Below, piece after piece: positions 62,839 through 64,000 of a DNA stretch of 64,000 nucleotides. The notes below the pieces were generated by a model. That model had not been told where the DNA came from. It searched no databases and saw nothing but the letters and a program-made list of their open reading frames with translations. Each line of letters starts with the position of its first letter. Position 1 is the first letter of the stretch. This DNA comes from Mucilaginibacter pankratovii. GTDB taxonomy: Bacteria > Bacteroidota > Bacteroidia > Sphingobacteriales > Sphingobacteriaceae. The DNA lies in assembly GCF_014773265.1 (NCBI RefSeq), contig NZ_JACWMY010000001.1, forward strand, positions 62,001 through 126,000, in the 5' to 3' direction. Made by a program: the position numbers and the translations under genes.

Positions 62839-64000
62839 TTAGTTGGCTTTTTTAGGAGCCGCGCCTGGTGCACCTGCCGGCGGACCTAAAGTTACCTTGC
62901 CACCATCTCTTAAACGCTGGAAACCTTCGATGATCACCTTATCACCAACTTTCAAACCCTCCATCACCACAACGTTGCTTTGAATACGTGGGCCTAATTT
63001 TACTTTTTGCTGGCGTGCAATAGTATCGCGCCTGTCTTTTATGGTTTTATCTTCGGCGGTATCCTTTATAGTGGTATCTCTTGTGGTAAATACAAAGAAT
63101 TCGCCCATTTGCTCGGTAATAGCTTTATACGGTATCTGCACGCGTTCGCCCGAGTTATCGTTAAGCACCTGCAACACGCAGCTCATGCCATCCTTCAGTA
63201 CATCTTTTTGGTTATCAAACTGGATCCTTACCTTAATACTACCGGTTTGGTTATTAACGCCACGATCTATCGCGAACACCTTACCGTTTTTATCGTAGGT
63301 TGTACCATCCGATAATTGTAACTTAAAAGTGGTATCGGCACTGTGTTGCTGCAATTTGTAAAACCGGTTGATATCCTGCTCGTTTATCACCACATCCACC
63401 CCTATGGGGTTGCCGGTTGATATGGTGTTTAATAAGGTAGTGCCCGGCGTAACCTGCGCACCCAGTTTTACCTGCGATATACCAATGCGGCCGGTAAACG
63501 GCGCACGTATAGTAGCATAAGAAAGATCAGTAGCGGCAGATGATAAACCTGCCTGCGCTACAGCAACCTGGCTCTGCGCGGTTTCGAACGCGGCGGTGGC
63601 CTGGTCTACCGTTTGGCGGGCCACTGCATCATTCTTCAGCAGCATATTATAGCGGTCGATATCTTTTTGAGCCTTGCTTAAGTTGGCTTTAGCGCTTGTT
63701 ACATTAGCCTTTGCCTGCTCGTATGCGGCTACATATTTACGGCGGTCTATCTCATATAATGGCGCGCCCTTGGTTACCACATCGCCTTCTTTAAAAAATA
63801 TGCCGGTTATAAAACCGCCTACCTGGCTGCGCAGTTCTACCGAATTTAACGATACTACAATGCCCTGGTATTTATCATAATATAAAGCTTCGGATTGCTG
63901 GGCTTCTATTACGTTTACTGGCGTTGCCGGCGGTGCTGCCGCTCCTGCGCCTTTGTTACCGGTACCATTACATGCAGCAAGGAGTAAGCTGCCTGCCACA
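62839..64000 (-). CDS. RND efflux adaptor (membrane fusion protein), 5' truncated
   Basis: The frame runs off the right edge. The first visible codons read AGSLLLAACNG, the end of a lipoprotein signal with the lipobox cysteine, so a few N-terminal residues are missing. 386 residues are visible: biotinyl-lipoyl-like halves around a coiled-coil hairpin (about 65-160, with YEQAKANVTSAKANLSKAQ), a beta-barrel and a membrane-proximal domain ending in a Pro/Ala/Gly-rich tail. It bridges the permease at 59604 and an outer membrane channel. Confidence 0.93.
   Translation of the reverse strand, partial: VAGSLLLAACNGTGNKGAGAAAPPATPVNVIEAQQSEALYYDKYQGIVVSLNSVELRSQVGGFITGIFFKEGDVVTKGAPLYEIDRRKYVAAYEQAKANVTSAKANLSKAQKDIDRYNMLLKNDAVARQTVDQATAAFETAQSQVAVAQAGLSSAATDLSYATIRAPFTGRIGISQVKLGAQVTPGTTLLNTISTGNPIGVDVVINEQDINRFYKLQQHSADTTFKLQLSDGTTYDKNGKVFAIDRGVNNQTGSIKVRIQFDNQKDVLKDGMSCVLQVLNDNSGERVQIPYKAITEQMGEFFVFTTRDTTIKDTAEDKTIKDRRDTIARQQKVKLGPRIQSNVVVMEGLKVGDKVIIEGFQRLRDGGKVTLGPPAGAPGAAPKKAN

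Noticed and set aside
1..64000. CRISPR array, prophage, rRNA or tRNA
   Set aside because: No regular direct-repeat array, phage genes or conserved RNA genes were seen.

Overview
The window looks like chromosomal DNA from a Bacteroidota of the family Sphingobacteriaceae; Mucilaginibacter or a close relative is my best guess (inference, no database search was possible). Reasons: Bacteroidota-type start regions with a TAnnTTTG -7 element, an Oar-like TonB-dependent receptor, a Bacteroidota-type TonB, a GlnN-type glutamine synthetase III, DUF1080 and DUF4369-like secreted proteins, many 'MKK...AQ' signal peptides, and several families of short dispersed intergenic repeats. I see no phage, insertion sequence with a transposase, CRISPR array, rRNA or tRNA.

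Layout. 1-4787: right part of a biosynthetic locus with two glycosyltransferases and a one-module NRPS (A-T-TE) whose specificity residues resemble a glycine code. 5026-6490: DUF1080 sugar hydrolase and an AHSA1 protein, convergent. 6727-16489 (minus): a 1870-residue alpha-2-macroglobulin with a thioester motif, VOC protein and purL (overlapping), then tonB. 16657-24682: secreted protein, porin divergent from glutamine synthetase III, ClC channel, purM. 24837-33238: Oar-like receptor, lpdA, a FAD oxidoreductase-Rieske fusion, a secreted carboxylesterase. 33378-43466: a Nudix-like regulator with a candidate operator, a SelW-like protein, an Rrf2 regulator, an exported methyltransferase, a TPR protein ending in a bare DHp helix pair, a DTTPP-repeat lipoprotein, an RluA synthase, a Lys/Ala-rich protein, a response regulator, a TlpA-like lipoprotein, gatB and a secreted basic protein. 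43701-50938: alaS, a P-loop protein lacking the Walker lysine, a MerR regulator, comEC and a secreted protein. 51106-57223 (minus): SnoaL-like protein, degenerate metallo-beta-lactamase-fold protein, Crp/Fnr regulator, a tightly overlapped CDF transporter-Nudix-bioA-diiron protein operon, and a small membrane protein. 57352-64000: aminotransferase, outer membrane barrel and an RND efflux pair (permease plus adaptor, cut by the window edge).

Most of the window is housekeeping (purine synthesis, glutamine synthesis, translation, dihydrolipoyl dehydrogenase) mixed with envelope and export functions. The parts most worth following are the glycine-coded NRPS locus, the CDF-Nudix-bioA-diiron operon (with a 7-bp tandem repeat inside bioA), the truncated TPR kinase, the metal-ligand-less MBL protein, the Nudix regulator with its palindrome, and four families of structured intergenic repeats, some sitting at the ends of genes.
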